Below are positions 25,301-38,400 of a stretch of DNA of 64,000 nucleotides, piece by piece. The translations under genes and the position numbers were made by a program. Every line of letters begins with the position of its first letter. The stretch's first letter is position 1. The DNA is from Clavelina lepadiformis (lineage: Eukaryota > Chordata > Ascidiacea > Aplousobranchia > Clavelinidae). A model generated the notes under the pieces. It was not told the DNA's origin. It searched no databases and worked only from the letters and a program-made list of their open reading frames with translations. Location: contig NC_135246.1 of NCBI RefSeq assembly GCF_947623445.1, positions 20,022,288 to 20,086,287 on the forward strand, given 5' to 3'.

Positions 25301-26441
25301 GTTGTACCATTCATTCCACTTGTGGTTGTTGTAACATCCATCCCACTTGTGGTTGTTGCTTCAGCGCTGGTAACATTGTTGTCGACAACTGGACTGATGG
25401 TTGTTGTAACATTCATTCCACTGGTTATGGTTGCAACATTCATTCCCCTTGTGGTTGTTGTAACATTCATTCCACTGGTTATGGTTGTACCATTCATTCC
25501 ACTGGTTATGGTTGCAACATTCATTCCCCTTGTGGTTGTTGTAACATTCATTCCACTGGTTATGGTTGTACCATTCATTCCCCTTGTGGTTGTTGTAACA
25601 TACATTCCACTTGTGGTTGTAGCTTCAGCACTGGTAACATTGTTGTTGATAACTGGACTGGTGTTTGTTGTAACATTCATTCCACTGGTTATGGTTGCAA
25701 CATTCGTTCCACTGGTTGTGGTTGTACCATTCATTCCACTGGTTATGGTTGTACCATTCATTCCACTTGTGGTTGTTATAACATTCATTCCACTGGTTAT
25801 GGTTGTACCATTCATTCCACTTGTGGTTGTTGTAACATCCATCCCACTTGTGGTTGTAGCTTCAGCGCTGGTAACAATGTTGTCGATAACTGGACTGGTG
25901 TTTGTTGTAACATTCATTCCACTGGTTATGGTTGCAACATTCATTCCACTGGTTGTGGTTGTAACATTCATTCCCCTTGTGGTCGTTGTAACATTCATCC
26001 CACTTGTAGTTGTTGCCTCAGCGCTGGTAACATTGTTGTCGATAACTGGACTGGTGTTTGTTGTAAGATTCATTCCACTGGTTGTGGTTGTAGCGTTCAT
26101 TCCACTTGTGGTTGTTGTAATATCCATCCCACTTGTGGTTGTAGCTTCAGCGTTGGTAACATTGTAGTCGATAATTGGACTGGTGTTTGTTGTATCATTT
26201 ATGGCACCGGTGCCTTCCGTTGTCAGTGAGTTTTCGACGGTGGCAGTCGTTGTGGCGTCAGTGTAATTTGTTACTAGAAACAAAAAGTATGGCTACAAAC
26301 GTTGTCTCAGTTAATGTGAATTTTACTTGCAATAGAATAACCATAAACATTTCCATCGTATGTATGAATGGGATGGTGTTCCCAACACCAAACGCTAAGA
26401 AGGATTACCGCTCCTATAGTAGCAACGTTCTTGGAACCGAT
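19398..26441 (-). CDS. Adhesion G-protein-coupled receptor with Thr-rich repeat stalk (5' end unresolved)
   Basis: Class B2 receptor, about 1,675 residues resolved. Minus-strand exons: about 26441-26327, 26273-23469, 23350-23250, 22998-22876, 22772-22634, 22363-22124, 21978-21851, 21609-21460, 21344-21244, 21024-20746, 20625-20534, 20450-20275, 20047-19862 and 19790-19398. Phases agree at every junction. Order: a hydrophobic stretch, probably the signal peptide (VATIGAVILLSVWCW); the Thr/Asn repeat stalk; an HRM-type domain (Cys, then RFCDVDGMWKVPRVFSC); a GAIN domain; a GPS with HL/T cleavage motif (SCLTTHLTTFALF); and seven helices. TM1 is near IGCMMAIVGCFVVVIIYFLF, TM3 near SSCLVLAAFHHLFSLLACAW, TM7 near YATLDMAYGVFAIIF joined to GVLMIALFCL. 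A cytoplasmic tail of about 115 residues follows. The first exon with the start Met was not located. The family is certain from architecture, the subfamily is not. Confidence 0.9.
23680..26260 (-). repeat. Coding tandem repeat: Thr-rich, sequon-dense stalk of the receptor
   Basis: About 2.6 kb within one large exon. The basic unit is 27 bp encoding nine residues, S-G-M-N-x-T-T-x-T. A longer spacer TSPVIDNNVTSAEATT is interleaved and occurs 16 times, giving a higher-order repeat. Nearly every unit carries an N-x-T glycosylation sequon plus runs of Thr. Units differ by scattered substitutions while the frame stays open throughout. No Cys occurs inside the array. Confidence 0.95.
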
Positions 26442-29405
26442 CTTTCACGTACATGGAGTAAAATAACCAGGAAACGACGTTTACATTTAACTGCTGTTGC
26501 AGTGAGTGGCCTGTGATGCAACCGAAACAACTATTTCCGTCGCCTTACAACCTACACAGTGCCAGACTGTCGCGACTTCAAATGGGACTTCAAATTGCAA
26601 GAAGTGGGCGCAGAAAATACGTCACATCAGGCCATCTCATCAAGATTACGTTGTTTTAATTCGGCGTGTTTCAGGTGAAACATATCTGATATGAATTACA
26701 CTTGAAACGAGTTAAACATTGCCACATGTTTGAATAAAAAGTTCCATCTTATAATCCATCGCTATTCAGTTTTGTTTACTTTTAAGACTTTGTTTTGTAA
26801 TAATCTCCAGACTGATGACGTTATAAACAGTAACAATCAGAGCAATGACGTAATGGCAGGTATTCTTTCCTGTTCCCGGGGAAGCATGAATAAGACCGTA
26901 TTGTTTCAAATATAACCACGTATCTACATTCTTCAACGCTTTAAAATGTGTGGAATTTTCAACCAACCTTGGCCTGAGCATGGTGGCCATCCATGCAGCA
27001 ACATCAACCAGATTACAGACCAGGTCACCTTCTTCATCGTTCAGTCGGTTATTGAACAATACTCTGCAATTATTACTCACATTAGAATCTTTACAATAGT
27101 CCGGCTCGTCCATTACGAGCCAATGGATAAATTTTTGCCACAGTGAGCGATCAAGCTCGTTTGTTGGTAAGTTTGTCACCAAAAAAACTAGACTCTGGTT
27201 GATAACCCGAACCGAACCCGAACCTGAACCAAAACCCGAACCTCTCTCGATTAAGTCGAAAACCTGCTTCTAAATTCTCTTTGTTTATAGAATAAAGCTT
27301 AGAACCTAAGCTAATTAAAATAAAAGGAGATCTAAGCGTGAATGTGCTGTGAAGAGAGGCTCGGGAAATAACTGGTGCTACAGACTCCGTCGTTTTCAGC
27401 GCAATTCGCTTAACTTACATCTTCTTTTCTACCTTTCCAGTTTATTTTCAACTTTGCTTGTTTGCGATATAGTCGTAATATCCTAACGCAGATCGCTTTA
27501 TTCGGCTTCAATACGCATTGTATTGAATCATTGTGAATCATAATAAAATGCGGCTGTTATCTGGCGACAGGAAAGGCTGAGGTCGATGTATATCTTTAGT
27601 TCTTGCGTTGATTCATTCTGCCTTACTGACGTCACACTTGTATATATAACGCGGCATTTATTTATGGTGGAATTGCGCACCTTGCTGCAGTTGTGACGTC
27701 ACTAAGGATGCAATGATAAGAACAAAGATGTCGCCCAAATATAACTTTTATTCAAATAAACCAGCTTTGTTGTAAAAATTCTCGCTTCGCTTCTATGGTA
27801 CCTAATCATGTGATGTTGCATTCATTGGCTCTGCTGTCTGCTTATATTGCTGCTGGAGAAATGTCTCTGCCGTTTATTGCGGACGGAAATATAGGGAAAT
27901 ATTCGACTCCTGGTTCGTGGTCGGTCGTTTGCCGAAAAATCACTGAGTGGTCTCTTTCAAATCTGCTTCAAAGAATTGAGGGAGCGCAGCTATAAAACAA
28001 TGACGCTTGCTTGGCATATTGCCAGCATAACAACACTAACAATACCGCCATCTTGCGACGCTTTTGGCTCACGCTAGTGAGTCAGGTTTTAATAAAGGTC
28101 CACCTGAGATAGCTGTTAGATGGCAGTAAAGCTACGACAACTTCTTCATCAAACAATAATATTTTGAACTTTAAAGAGATTTGTCGGAGATTTCAGCTAG
28201 AGTGATTTTTAGCTCGATGAGGAGTAAATGTGGTCTTGGCTGTGAAACTAAGTCTCTTGGATAAACCTTTTGCCTTAACTTGCTGGCAAGCTCATGAGCC
28301 CAGATTGAATACAAACTGTTATATTTTGAATCTTGAGCGGCTTTCAGCTGCATTATCTGTGGGAAATCGGTGTCGCCTTCCTTTTAAGAGATCTATCCAC
28401 GTTGTATGGGGAATTCCCATGTGAAATGCATAGACTTTAAAATGTTGGTGATGGAAAATAATAACCGTGCTGTTGTGGACGACAACCTCCTATAAGCAAC
28501 AACTTATGGTCGTGTAGCGCCAACTACCGTTTCACTGTTTTGTAAAAAGAGTTAACTAATGGGGAACAACGCCAGAGTGCGACTGCTGTGTTTCAGCCAA
28601 TTGACTGAGTTACTTTCAATGCGATTGAATAATGACGTCATAATGCGTTATGACGAAATGAAAAGTTTCAGTCGACCAAACAAACAACTGTTTATGATTT
28701 CTTTCAATTTATTCAAAGTACATGGCCGTAGAGATGCGTGAACTAAATGACAATAATTTAACGAAGCACTGGAATAATCGCACGAGATATCAGACACAAA
28801 GCAGACTGTGAGCTCATAGACAGAAAATCAACGTTTGGAATGCGGCGATTAAAGTTTAAAACATAATGATGATACAAATACATATTATGACGTAATAATA
28901 TACGATACCAGACCACTGGTGCTGGACGCGCAGGCCAGCACAGCTAGCCGCGGAACCCGATGCAAAAATAAACATTTCCTCTCCCATCTGGCTCACAGAG
29001 CGAGATGATGACGAGATAAATAAGCTCGGTGTACATCGACGATGATAAATATCGTAAAAACATGTGCTCTCGCCGCAAACAAAGAGAACAACGGACATGA
29101 AACTGTGGAAAATTGACCGAGGGTTGAAAGTTATCTGGTGGTGTATAAATATATTCATATTTTTTTAGATTGATCCTTGTCACGGCTGCAAGTTGAAATA
29201 GAAAAAAAGCATTTTAAGCGAAAAGAAAACCGAGAAAAGCGCGTAATACAATTGCTAAAGGCACAAAATATGCTAAAATAAGAAAAACATGAGATCTCTT
29301 CTTAGAGAGATTTGGAACGTCTGAATATTTGAACCTGGTCCCCGGTTACTCCAACTTGTCAGCAACCTTAAACTTGATGAGCATAGCGCCAACTGCCGGA
29401 CTCTG
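26442..29405. other. Between receptor and Dlx genes; first exon of the receptor may lie here
   Basis: Must contain the missing start exon and promoter of the adhesion GPCR and the 3' UTR of the Dlx gene. A minus-strand open stretch (26766-27182) is Cys-containing but has no recognised domain. A low-complexity CCGAACC run lies near 27203-27245. TGACGTCA palindromes occur at 27627, about 27696 and about 28633. Confidence 0.4.
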
Positions 29406-32400
29406 TTATTTCAAGTAGGCCGGTTCGTTGATGTGCTGCTCCAAGTGATGGACCGGATGCGCCCCCACCTGATCGGGGTCGCCGCCAGTATACCAGAAGG
29501 GTGGAGACATCATGGGGTGTTGTAGGGAGGGCTGATGGTGCCCTGCTAGGCCGCCTAGGTACGCGGGCACCTGCTGTGCATCCCCTCCGACGCTCATGGG
29601 ATGTAAGGTTCCGTTGCTATGGGGATAAGGGGGCGCCATGCCAGGACTCCCGTTGCTAGGTGACGAAACTTCCGTTTTCATATTTGAGTTGGCGTGCGTC
29701 ATGTTATGATGCAGCGGCATCGAGCTGTACGGTGATGACGTCATACCAACTGAACGGTGAGGTGACGTCATGCCTTGATTTGGCGAGATGGCGTTAGGTG
29801 GTGTCGAAGAGGCTCTTTCATCTACGGGCGGAGGAGTCCAGGAGGGTTGACCAGCTACTCCGCTCGCCATCCCTCCCCCGTTGATCATCCCTTCTCCGTT
29901 TCCGCTTCCCGGCGTGCCCATGTCCGATGACGCAGACACGTTCTGTCCTCCTGATGACATCATCGGTGACGTGATAGACGCCGGGGAGCCGATGTTGTTG
30001 TTGGTGTTGTTGCTCCCGTTGCTCCCGGGGGACATCAGGGGGTTGTCCTTGTCGTGGATGCCCTGCTTCATCAACTTCTTGCACTTCGACCTCCTGTTCT
30101 GGAACCAAATCTTGACCTGAACAGAGAAAGGTTGGGATTAGCTCAAGACGCCTGAAAGCTCACTTACGCATGAAGGTTAAAATTTCGTCATATGCAGAAG
30201 GCATTGAATTTTCGACACTTAAACAATGCGGATTGTGACGTATGAACCTTTTGCCCCCAAGTACAAGTCATTGCTGACCAGGGTTCTATCTGCGCATGGG
30301 AAAGGTTAAGATTCGGAGATAATTGAAATGTAGGCGGGGATTGGTTGAACGAAAGTTGCCTTCATCAATCTAAGTTATGTCTTTGTTCAACTTGATGACA
30401 GGTTGCGCGCGCAGAGACTGCTCATTAAATCTAACCGCTGAACGTTTTCTCAAAGCGTCGCAGATTTTACAATCACGATTTGAGCCATCGTTCTTCCTTC
30501 TGATTGGCCCGTGTGGCTCTGACGTCTCGGACCGTGTCATCCTTTCCGTTGCCTGGCGACCGGCGTTCTATTTGTAGCTGGCGGCGACCCATCCTTACTT
30601 TCCGATAAATATTGCGATTCGCCAAATCATCGAAACCTGTAATTTTGGACGAAACGCGAGGAAACGACTTGCCCATGTCGTGTCGCTTCAGATTGTGACG
30701 TAACAATAGTGTGGTATTCCGTGTGTTGTGAAAGTGGAAATTAACTGAGCTCGATAAATATTGATATTGTGCGGCTTCGTATAGGTCGTGCTCATGCTTT
30801 GACGATCAATTTATTTTTAAAAATGTCTGGCGCGCTCGACCGAATCTCCATTTTGTAACAACTTCATTAATTTTTGTGGTTGAAGATGTTTTGAGATAAA
30901 ATATGAAAAACTGTGAAATCTTTTTGCATGAATCGTTCACAATCGCACGCCGGGCGTCTACGCTTTCTAAGTATCCGCGCGTTCTTATGCCAACAACTTT
31001 ATAATGAAAACTTTTTGATCTGATGCTGGTTTTGTCGTTTTAAGTTTGTTCTTTTCAAAATGAATTTTGATCCGTTCTAGCGTCTTTTTTATTTTTCCAA
31101 CGACTGAAAATTTTAATTAAATGATAACAGGTGCGTGTCTGGACCGAAAAAACAAAACTTGACAAGGTTGCAATTAACTGAAGTGCGATACTGACCACGA
31201 GGTTTGTCAAATCGCGATTAACACGATTCTTCTTGCCGTAAAATCCGATTCTTGTCGAACGAAGCATGAGTTGTTTATTCATCTTTTTTAAAAGAAAATT
31301 TATTTCCAGATTCAGAAATTTTGCTTTTCCCAAAAAAACTGCTGACCTCATCAGAATCAACGAGCTCGGATTATTCGAGCAAAACCGCTTTCATTGAAAA
31401 ACTTTTCAACTTTTAAACTCATTGTTTTATCTTGACCTGATGTTTATGAAAAACCTTAAAAAGCGGTTTTTGAAGCGATTTAAGTGAATCTAATTTTTAC
31501 AGTTTGTCTACAATTGGAAGCAGGATAAGCGTTTGAGTTAAGGCAGAGAAATCCGCATCAAAGCGATCTGATGTTTGTCGGATTTCTCAACTATATTGCT
31601 CACTCTTTGGCCAATCCCCGGATAAATCTGCCTACATGCATTCACGTCGTTTGATGTCGCCTCTTAAGCCTGGCGTCTCCAGACCGAGTGAATGACTTAA
31701 ATCCTAGAAGATTATCTGGGACTTCAAGGGTTAAAAGGGTTAAAAGGGTGGAATTTTGCTGGCAAGTTTGTAGCCTTTTACGCATGGGTTTAAATGCCTA
31801 TGTGAGAAATAAGCGCGGCCTGTTTTAGAGAGATGATTATAAAAATGGTTTTAAAAAAACTTGAATGATTTCACAAACATGAAATCTGCTGTCTCTTATG
31901 TTTCACGTCACTTTCTGAACAAAGGCAACATTGCAATTAACTTCAACCTAATAACGTCACAAGGCATCTCATTGAGACGTCACAAATCATGGTATTGTGA
32001 TAACTCACCTGGGTCTGCGTGAGGCCGAGAGTGGCGGCAAGTTCTGCTCGCTCGGGAAGAGCCAAGTACTGAGTTTGTTGGAACCTCCTGTTGAGAGCCT
32101 GGAGCTGCAGGCTGGAATAAATCGTCCGAGGTTTGCGCATCTTCTTCTTTTTACCTTTACCCAACATCACTTCACTATTGATGACGTGATTGTTTTCTGC
32201 AAATTAAATATTAAATTTTATGACGTCATGGTTTTCATATTTCGAAGCAAGAAAGAAAAGCTTGTGACCAAAAATACTTCACTTGCAAAAACTTTTGACA
32301 AATTATTAAACAACAGAGGTGGAATCTTTACATAAACGCAATCTTCCGTCGTATTTCTCGTGTAAGCCTCCTCGTTTATGGCAACAAAATAGACTTATAC

Positions 32401-35400
32401 CAGCCACCGCAAGTCCAAGAGAGCTTAATTACAAGCATTTGTGTGTTGTTCTGGATGAAGCTTTGACAGTTCCACGCACGGTAGCTAACGAGATTTCCGT
32501 GTTTAAATTTGACGGTTGATCGGTGTGCGCCGCATTTCAAGTGTTGCCTTTCATGCATTGTCATTGATGCAACACCTTGTTTTATTTGATTGCATCAATG
32601 ATACTTGACAAGTGGTAGCAAGACCGTGAGTCAAGTTTTATTTATTCTTCCATATTAAAAACATATCAGCTGCATATATTCTTCAAAATGGCGCCCGTAC
32701 GCTCAATAATACCATATATGGTGAAAAACTGTAGAATAATTCATTGAGTCACAATTCGGGCGACTTATTTACGATTATGACGTAACAATAAAAGATCACG
32801 TCGTTCCTTCTAAGAATGTTAGTTTTTGCTTTCTTTATCTTGTCACAATAAGATCATTCTTTTGGTAACAAACACTTTTGTTTTTATTGCGCTAGTAGCG
32901 ATGTCGCGTGCTCGGATGATGAAAGCGACCACGACATGGTTTCTTTGATGAGGAATCGCGGAGAGACGCGATCCGAGGCCGGCCCTGCCCCCGGGCGTAA
33001 ACCGTCCTCAGCGCAAGTGAGTATTAAATTCGCTTTAAACGAACCAATTCCCTTCCACATAGAACGGCGGTGATCGCGTTGTTTCTTTGTTTGTTTTTTA
33101 TATCATCTCGAATTTGTTACTCCCAAGCGAGGCCTCGTTAAAAGGACGTTCACAAACAATGTGCATTGTTGAAATGTCAACTCTATTGCCGGCTTGTCTT
33201 GACATCGATAACAACTTGTAATTGTTTGTTTTACGCGAACCAAGTCTTGTCACAACATGACATTTGACCTTGGACCTGGTATCTCAAGATCAGTTTGAGT
33301 CAAAATGATCAGTTTCGCCGCAAACTATACAAAATATTTTTGCATTTTTCTTGGATTTTAATCGTGATTTTCTGCAAGCTCGTGTCATGTCGCAAATCTT
33401 AAGGGAAAGTTCTAACAACGTTGATCCGACGCTTGACCTGCTGTTGATACCAACTTTTTCGTAATAACTCTTTTATGACGCAATAAATAATAGCGATTGT
33501 TCGCGATATTGTGTGCCCAAGCAGAACCGAGCTAGCAAAGTAACCCTAAACCCGGAAAATCTCCGGGGTCGCTTCAAACCGCTGGAACTCGCGCTAATGT
33601 TGCTTTGACAAAGAAGCGCGAGTTCAAAAGAGTGATCGCTTCACAGTTTATTGTTTACGACCAGTGCAAACGGGAACGTAGTAACAATTATTCGGTTACA
33701 ACCCTTTCTTGTGACGGATGAAACGCCTATTGTGACGTTGTCCTGTCAGCTGTAACTGTTTTTATGACGTAATATTTTCCTCCGCAATTAGAGGATCTTT
33801 GAGGTGAGGGAGAGATTTTCTCCATCAGCGTTGTTTGCTGTTTTCAGCGAACCAAAGACTTAAGAGACTTAACCTCTGTAGGTGTCCCCTCATGCGCGAC
33901 TTGTTAGTCATGAGACAAGCATTTAAACTGGAGAAGGTTACCCCGAATTCATGGTTACCCCGAATTCATGGTTACCCCGATTTCATGACCTTCCTATCAC
34001 CCTACCTTGCCCCTTCACAGAAGGTGAATTTCATCTTTTGCACCACCTATGGAGAAAATCATTTATTACGTCAAAGATATTCGATCCCTTTCCGCCCCAT
34101 GTCTTGTTTTTCTATTTTGTGCGACCACAACCGCCACCCTCAGTGAGACCCAAACATTAGGACCCTTTCAAGATGGCTCCCTGCGGCGTCTGTGGGTGAA
34201 ACATTGCCTCAAACAAACTCGTTAATGTCAATTTGACAATCAATATAAATCAAAGTACTCGCTGCAGCGTTGGTGGCGATTCTTGATTCTATCGCTTTGT
34301 TTTCCGCTCAATCGTCGCTCTCCGGCTTCTCTTCTCTGGCGCATGTCGGGTCCTTCTAACGCTGAAAGTGAGTTATGGCCCCATCGTGGCAGGTTTCCAC
34401 GCCAGTGCCCTGTGCAAACCAACCCTACCCCTCACCCCCCGTGTAAACAGCATTAATGGGTTCGCACGTGTATGAACGAGTGAAGCTGCCCCGGGTTGAA
34501 ACAAGAACATCGGGCAGGGACGTGTTCGGTTTCCTTGCCGCCTTTCAACTTTGCTTGATCGCTGGCTTCATCAAGCTGCCTTATTCTCACTCCTATTCGC
34601 GAATGAAACTTTTGCATCGACTATGGAAGTACGTGCGGACCGTTATGAATAAAATACACGAGGTTTTATTCGCGGATCGTCGTTCGAGTTGAAGAATCCT
34701 CTCGAATCGTTGAATCAGGACAAATTGCGATGGCACGAGAAGGAAGCGATCGACCGCGGCAAGTCGCTAAACAAACATTGTTCGCAATTATGACGTCACT
34801 GCCGTGAACAGAACGACCAGGTTGAGGCGCCGACAGCAGCCAAGATGCGTGGGCGCCCTCGTAATGTATTTTACAACGTCCGCCCTTTCTTCCCGGAGTA
34901 ACGATTGTCAAACTCGACACACGCCTTTTATTGCAATAAATATGCTTTATGACGTCATATTAAGGACAGCGCTTCGTGGAAGTGCGGTGCACATGCCCAG
35001 TAACGTAGCTGTGTGTGCTTGATCGGTGCCCGCTAATTGGCTGTTGCGCGGGGGATGGCGACTGCCACTCAGAGAAATCCTGTAATTGAGATCGGGAATC
35101 CGGAAACATGTTCTCTTATGACGTCATAATCCAGTTCGATGTAGAAGGGAGGAGATAATCCTCCAGGTCGCGCTGGTCAGGTCCAAGGTCACACTTTGGT
35201 AAGTCATTTTAATTATTTCGTTTCCTTTGATTGCTGCAACGTCACAATGCCATCGCGATGCATCGTTACGCTTTGTTGAGCCATAGATTCGGCATTATGA
35301 CGTAGGTAGGTATTGTTTTGCGACCTTAAGATTTTCGCGCCGCTCTCAGCTTTGATTGGTTGGCTTGGAAGGACCAATCAGGGCCGAGGGTTGATGTTCG

Positions 35401-38400
35401 TCAAACGGGAGCCATTTGTTTAATTCGCTTAAAATCGTCTGAGAAAGCGATTTTAGAAAGCAGCTGTCCAGCACACTCTGTTGTCGGTGTTCGCGTTAAA
35501 CGCGCTTGATCGCTCCGACGTTCGCGCTGTCTTCTCTCTTTAAACGGTCCGGGCACGAGGCCGCTGTTTGCTGAATGTCGATGCGTGAATATGTTGGCTT
35601 GACCCCAGCCTCGACCCATCTTCAACGCTTTTGATCTCAGCGATTTACGCGCGGGCCCTTAAGATAGTTTACAGTACACAATCATCTCCGCGACACAAAG
35701 AGCGCGTCTTTTAAAACGAAACTTCTTCAAAACGCGACTCGAGCCGCATTCCTGGACGAAAGAAACCAGGGTGAAGAAGTTGTGCAGCTGTTGGTTCGAG
35801 AAAGTTTTGACTCTAAACACATTAACGAAAAATTACTCGCGCGTGCGCGTCTCATCATATTAAGTTTTAATTGTTATTGAAATTTCTTTGTGGGGCTTTG
35901 CCGGCTGAAATTGGGGGTAAACTCACCCTCCTGTTGTCCCGAGGGGCTTTTAACCGCAAAGTTGTTCGTGATTAACTTTACCCACTACCTTCATGACGTA
36001 ATAATTACACAGCTGTACGTTATAAACGGAATTTTTTGAGATTATGACATTTGAGTACGAAGCAGCAAAACGCGAGAAAGCGACTCTGTTTTCAAAACAC
36101 GAGCTTCCAAGTTATCAGGTGTCTATGTAGAAAGCCCTGCACATATTTGGTTCGTTCCAAGCCAGGTTCGACTGCTGTGGATCCTTCTAAAGCAGTTGCT
36201 GGCATGCATTATTGAAATGCGTGGGAACGTAGTAGGGCGCTTATTTCCACGCGCCTGTTTACACTTGTCAGCCGTCCAACACTGAACTGACCTGCCTTCG
36301 CTGTGTTTCCCTTCTGAGTTTGTCAGAAAAATTTTAAAATTAAATTTTGGCCAAAAAATCTTATTTTGAATGTTCTAGCAAGCTGGAGAGACAGGTTCCA
36401 TACAAAGCACTTTGTTTTCTTCTAAATATTCAATCTTGTTCGGGCTTATTTCGAAGTCATGGGGAGGCAAAATTTTTGTGCGGCGGTTGGCTGCAGGCGC
36501 ACGGTCAAAAGCTCCGTTTTTTTAATTTTTGTAGAAATTTGAAACAATCCCCGGTGTACATCGTTGTGGAAGCGAACCCCTTAACGTTGGCAACCGACCA
36601 GTGTTAAAGCTTAAACTATCGCCTTACACCGGGACAATTGACAGTTGAGACAATTGACAATGACACGCCATGACCGGAAGCAAGTGAGGTTAATTAAAAC
36701 CTTCATTTACTTTCCAATGAGAAGGAATTCCTGGTATGGACGAGGCCGCTTATTTCCTTCTTTTCTACTTGTCTGTGGTTGGTTGATGTCAGAAACTATT
36801 TCATTACATCAGCGCTTGACGTTTCGTAAAAACGTCTTTTGTGACATCACAACCAGGTATTGTTTATAAATAAATAATTACGTCACACGAGAAAATAAGC
36901 GCACTTCAAACCATATTCCACTTAACCATTTATTTGTTTGCAAATATTAAGAGGAAAATGGTTAATTGCAACGTCATTATCAAAGCGCGCGCGTAATGGC
37001 ATGGTAGCAAGCAGAGGACAATTACATCTCAATCAGTGGTTTGTCATCAAATTCCAACCAAAAATTTCAGTCAATTTCCTCTCAGGTAGAACTACAGCAA
37101 CCTGTCGCCTTATTTTCTTAACAATTAAAACCACGTTGATTTTATGCGTCACAAGAAGCTTTGTTCGATCATAAAGTCTTATTTTTTCGTCACAATATAA
37201 TTTAATTCACTTAGCAGCCTGCAGGTGAAAGTGACACATGGAAATGACCGTGTCAGAAAAACAAAATGGCGGCCGCTTCAAATTTATTGAGAATTAGGCG
37301 GGGTTTGATCAAGAAATCTTTAAGTTTTTGCGTCGAAACCGGAGACCGATTCAGTAGAATTTGGTGAAAACAAAATATACTGGATTAATCACGTGATCTG
37401 TTGAAGATGGTTTAAAATCAAGACAAACTAATTTTAGCAAACTTATTGAACCGGCGTGGCACCAACGGATTATAATTTACAAATATTTCGCCTGTCAACC
37501 AGCTACGAAGCAAGTTTGAAGGCAAAACGTGAAAAAAGTTTCAAGAAATTTACTACAGGTATGTTTCATCTTATAGCCCTCGACTTTATTGGCAAGTTTA
37601 GCTTCAATTTTGCTATTTCCTCGACTGTGTATTTTGGAAAATTATTTTTTAGATTTTTCTTTGAATATGACGTCATAAAGACAGATACACTCAAAACTAC
37701 TTAAAATAACTTTGTAAACCTTAAAGAGAAAATTGCATTGAGGTTTGATCGTTTGTGAAAGTCAGAAGCCGCGTTTCATCGCGTTAAGCCGAGTGCGAAA
37801 GCTTGAAACAGCTGTTCTAGGCTTAGATCAACTTCATAGAGTCGACAAACCGAGCAGAATGGATTAACAAGCATCTAACATGTCCCGGATTTAAAAGTCT
37901 AAAATTCTCGAACGTGGCTGAAAACCAGGTCTTTAATCTGACAGGCCCGGCATAGAACGATCACGATTAGAAATTTGCGAGAAACAAATTAATTTGTAAA
38001 TCTTCCTAATCCGATTTCGAGATTGGTTGGAAATTGTTTTCTTTATCGCAAATTTTGATTCTTGAAATCTTTGTGAAATCTTTCACGGGTCGAAAGCAAA
38101 CATGAGCAAATTATTCATAGGTTAGACGAGAAACTCGTCAGACAAAACAGTGATGTGTCCATGTAAAGACATAGAAATCATATACAGCATTCGCTGCTAT
38201 TTTTGAGTTAAATTCAAACTGCGCCCGTGACGTGGCACACGATGCCACTCTTTCATGGAAATGAAATAAAAATCATCGCGTTTCACATCGACATCAAAGC
38301 AGCAAAGTTTACACTCGCCCTCCACATAAAATTGGCGGCAATTTTCTCGAGAACCAGCGCGGAACGCTGAAGGTTCTAGAAAGCGCGGAGTTAAGAGAGT

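Noticed and set aside
23680-26229. Two very long plus-strand open frames (849 and 825 codons) opposite the receptor stalk
   Set aside because: They are the complement of the 27 bp coding repeat, which happens to lack stops in several frames. The minus-strand frame joins by phase to HRM, GAIN and 7TM exons, while the plus-strand frames have no splice partners or domains.
26766-27182. 138-codon minus-strand frame as the N-terminal exon of the adhesion GPCR
   Set aside because: It contains Cys residues and possible splice signals, but I could not link it in phase to the exon at 26327-26441, and it has no recognised domain.
27203-27245. CCGAACC-rich run as a telomere-like or CRISPR-like array
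   Set aside because: Units are irregular and short, with no spacer structure. It is simple low-complexity sequence.
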